Source: Clostridia bacterium (lineage in GTDB: Bacteria > Bacillota > Clostridia > Christensenellales > Aristaeellaceae). Taken from it: DNA of 14,686 nt. Below are positions 14,663-14,686 of the stretch, piece after piece. Within the stretch, counting starts at the first letter, position 1. The number at the start of each line of letters is the position of its first letter. Under the pieces are notes generated by a model. The model did not search any database. It saw only the letters and a list, made by a program, of their open reading frames with translations, and had not been told where the DNA came from. The position numbers were made by a program, and so were the translations under genes. The DNA lies in assembly GCA_017620115.1 (NCBI GenBank), contig JAFZRB010000395.1:1-14686 (forward strand), in the 5' to 3' direction.

Positions 14663-14686
14663 GCGTCCTCTCGTAGATCCTGCGCC

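Overview
The window reads as chromosomal DNA of a GC-rich, Gram-positive-type gut or anaerobic bacterium, most likely a member of the Clostridia (Firmicutes). The grounds are AGGAGG-type ribosome binding sites, sigma-A-like promoters with 17-base spacers, short GC-rich hairpin terminators with T-tracts, a YhaM-type exoribonuclease, a BspA-like leucine-rich-repeat protein with bacterial Ig-like domains, and a GH3 beta-glycosidase with the reversed domain order known from Ruminococcus and Butyrivibrio. The taxonomic call is inference. No rRNA, tRNA, insertion sequence, CRISPR array or phage gene was seen.

Left part (1-2645, + strand): the 3' end of a surface or secreted LRR_5 (BspA-type) protein that runs off the left edge. 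It is followed by a secreted protein with a signal peptide, an acidic calcium-loop-like motif and an SH3-like C-terminal region, ending at a clear terminator. Next (2655-5180, + strand) is a well-formed promoter and a TTG-initiated, permuted GH3 glycosidase with no signal peptide, so presumably cytoplasmic. A hairpin at 5191-5250 separates it from the converging minus-strand operon.

Middle part: a minus-strand two-gene operon (7385 down to 5250) encodes an archaeal-type cofactor-independent phosphoglycerate mutase or 'proposed homoserine kinase' family protein, then an acetamidase/formamidase. It is divergent from a plus-strand YhaM-like 3'-5' exoribonuclease (7522-8538), and the two promoters appear to overlap. 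Then come an integral-membrane ICMT/PEMT-like methyltransferase (8716-9387) and a small tandem DUF1508 (YegP-like) protein (9510-9893) behind a near-consensus promoter.

Right part (9991-14614, + strand): a surface-polysaccharide cassette with a family 2 glycosyltransferase, a large polytopic GT-C-like membrane protein, and an O-antigen ligase/polymerase-type membrane protein, closed by a strong terminator. By eye the last two genes are less GC-rich than the rest, as is common for exchangeable glycan loci. The likely division of labour is that the GT2 adds a sugar to a lipid-linked glycan, the GT-C-like protein adds a sugar from a polyprenyl-phosphate donor outside the membrane, and the ligase/polymerase joins the glycan or its repeats.

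I found no convincing wholly new system. The best second-look items are the permuted GH3, the phosphoglycerate mutase-amidase pairing, the overlapping divergent promoters, and the glycan cassette with its membrane protein carrying a soluble C-terminal domain.
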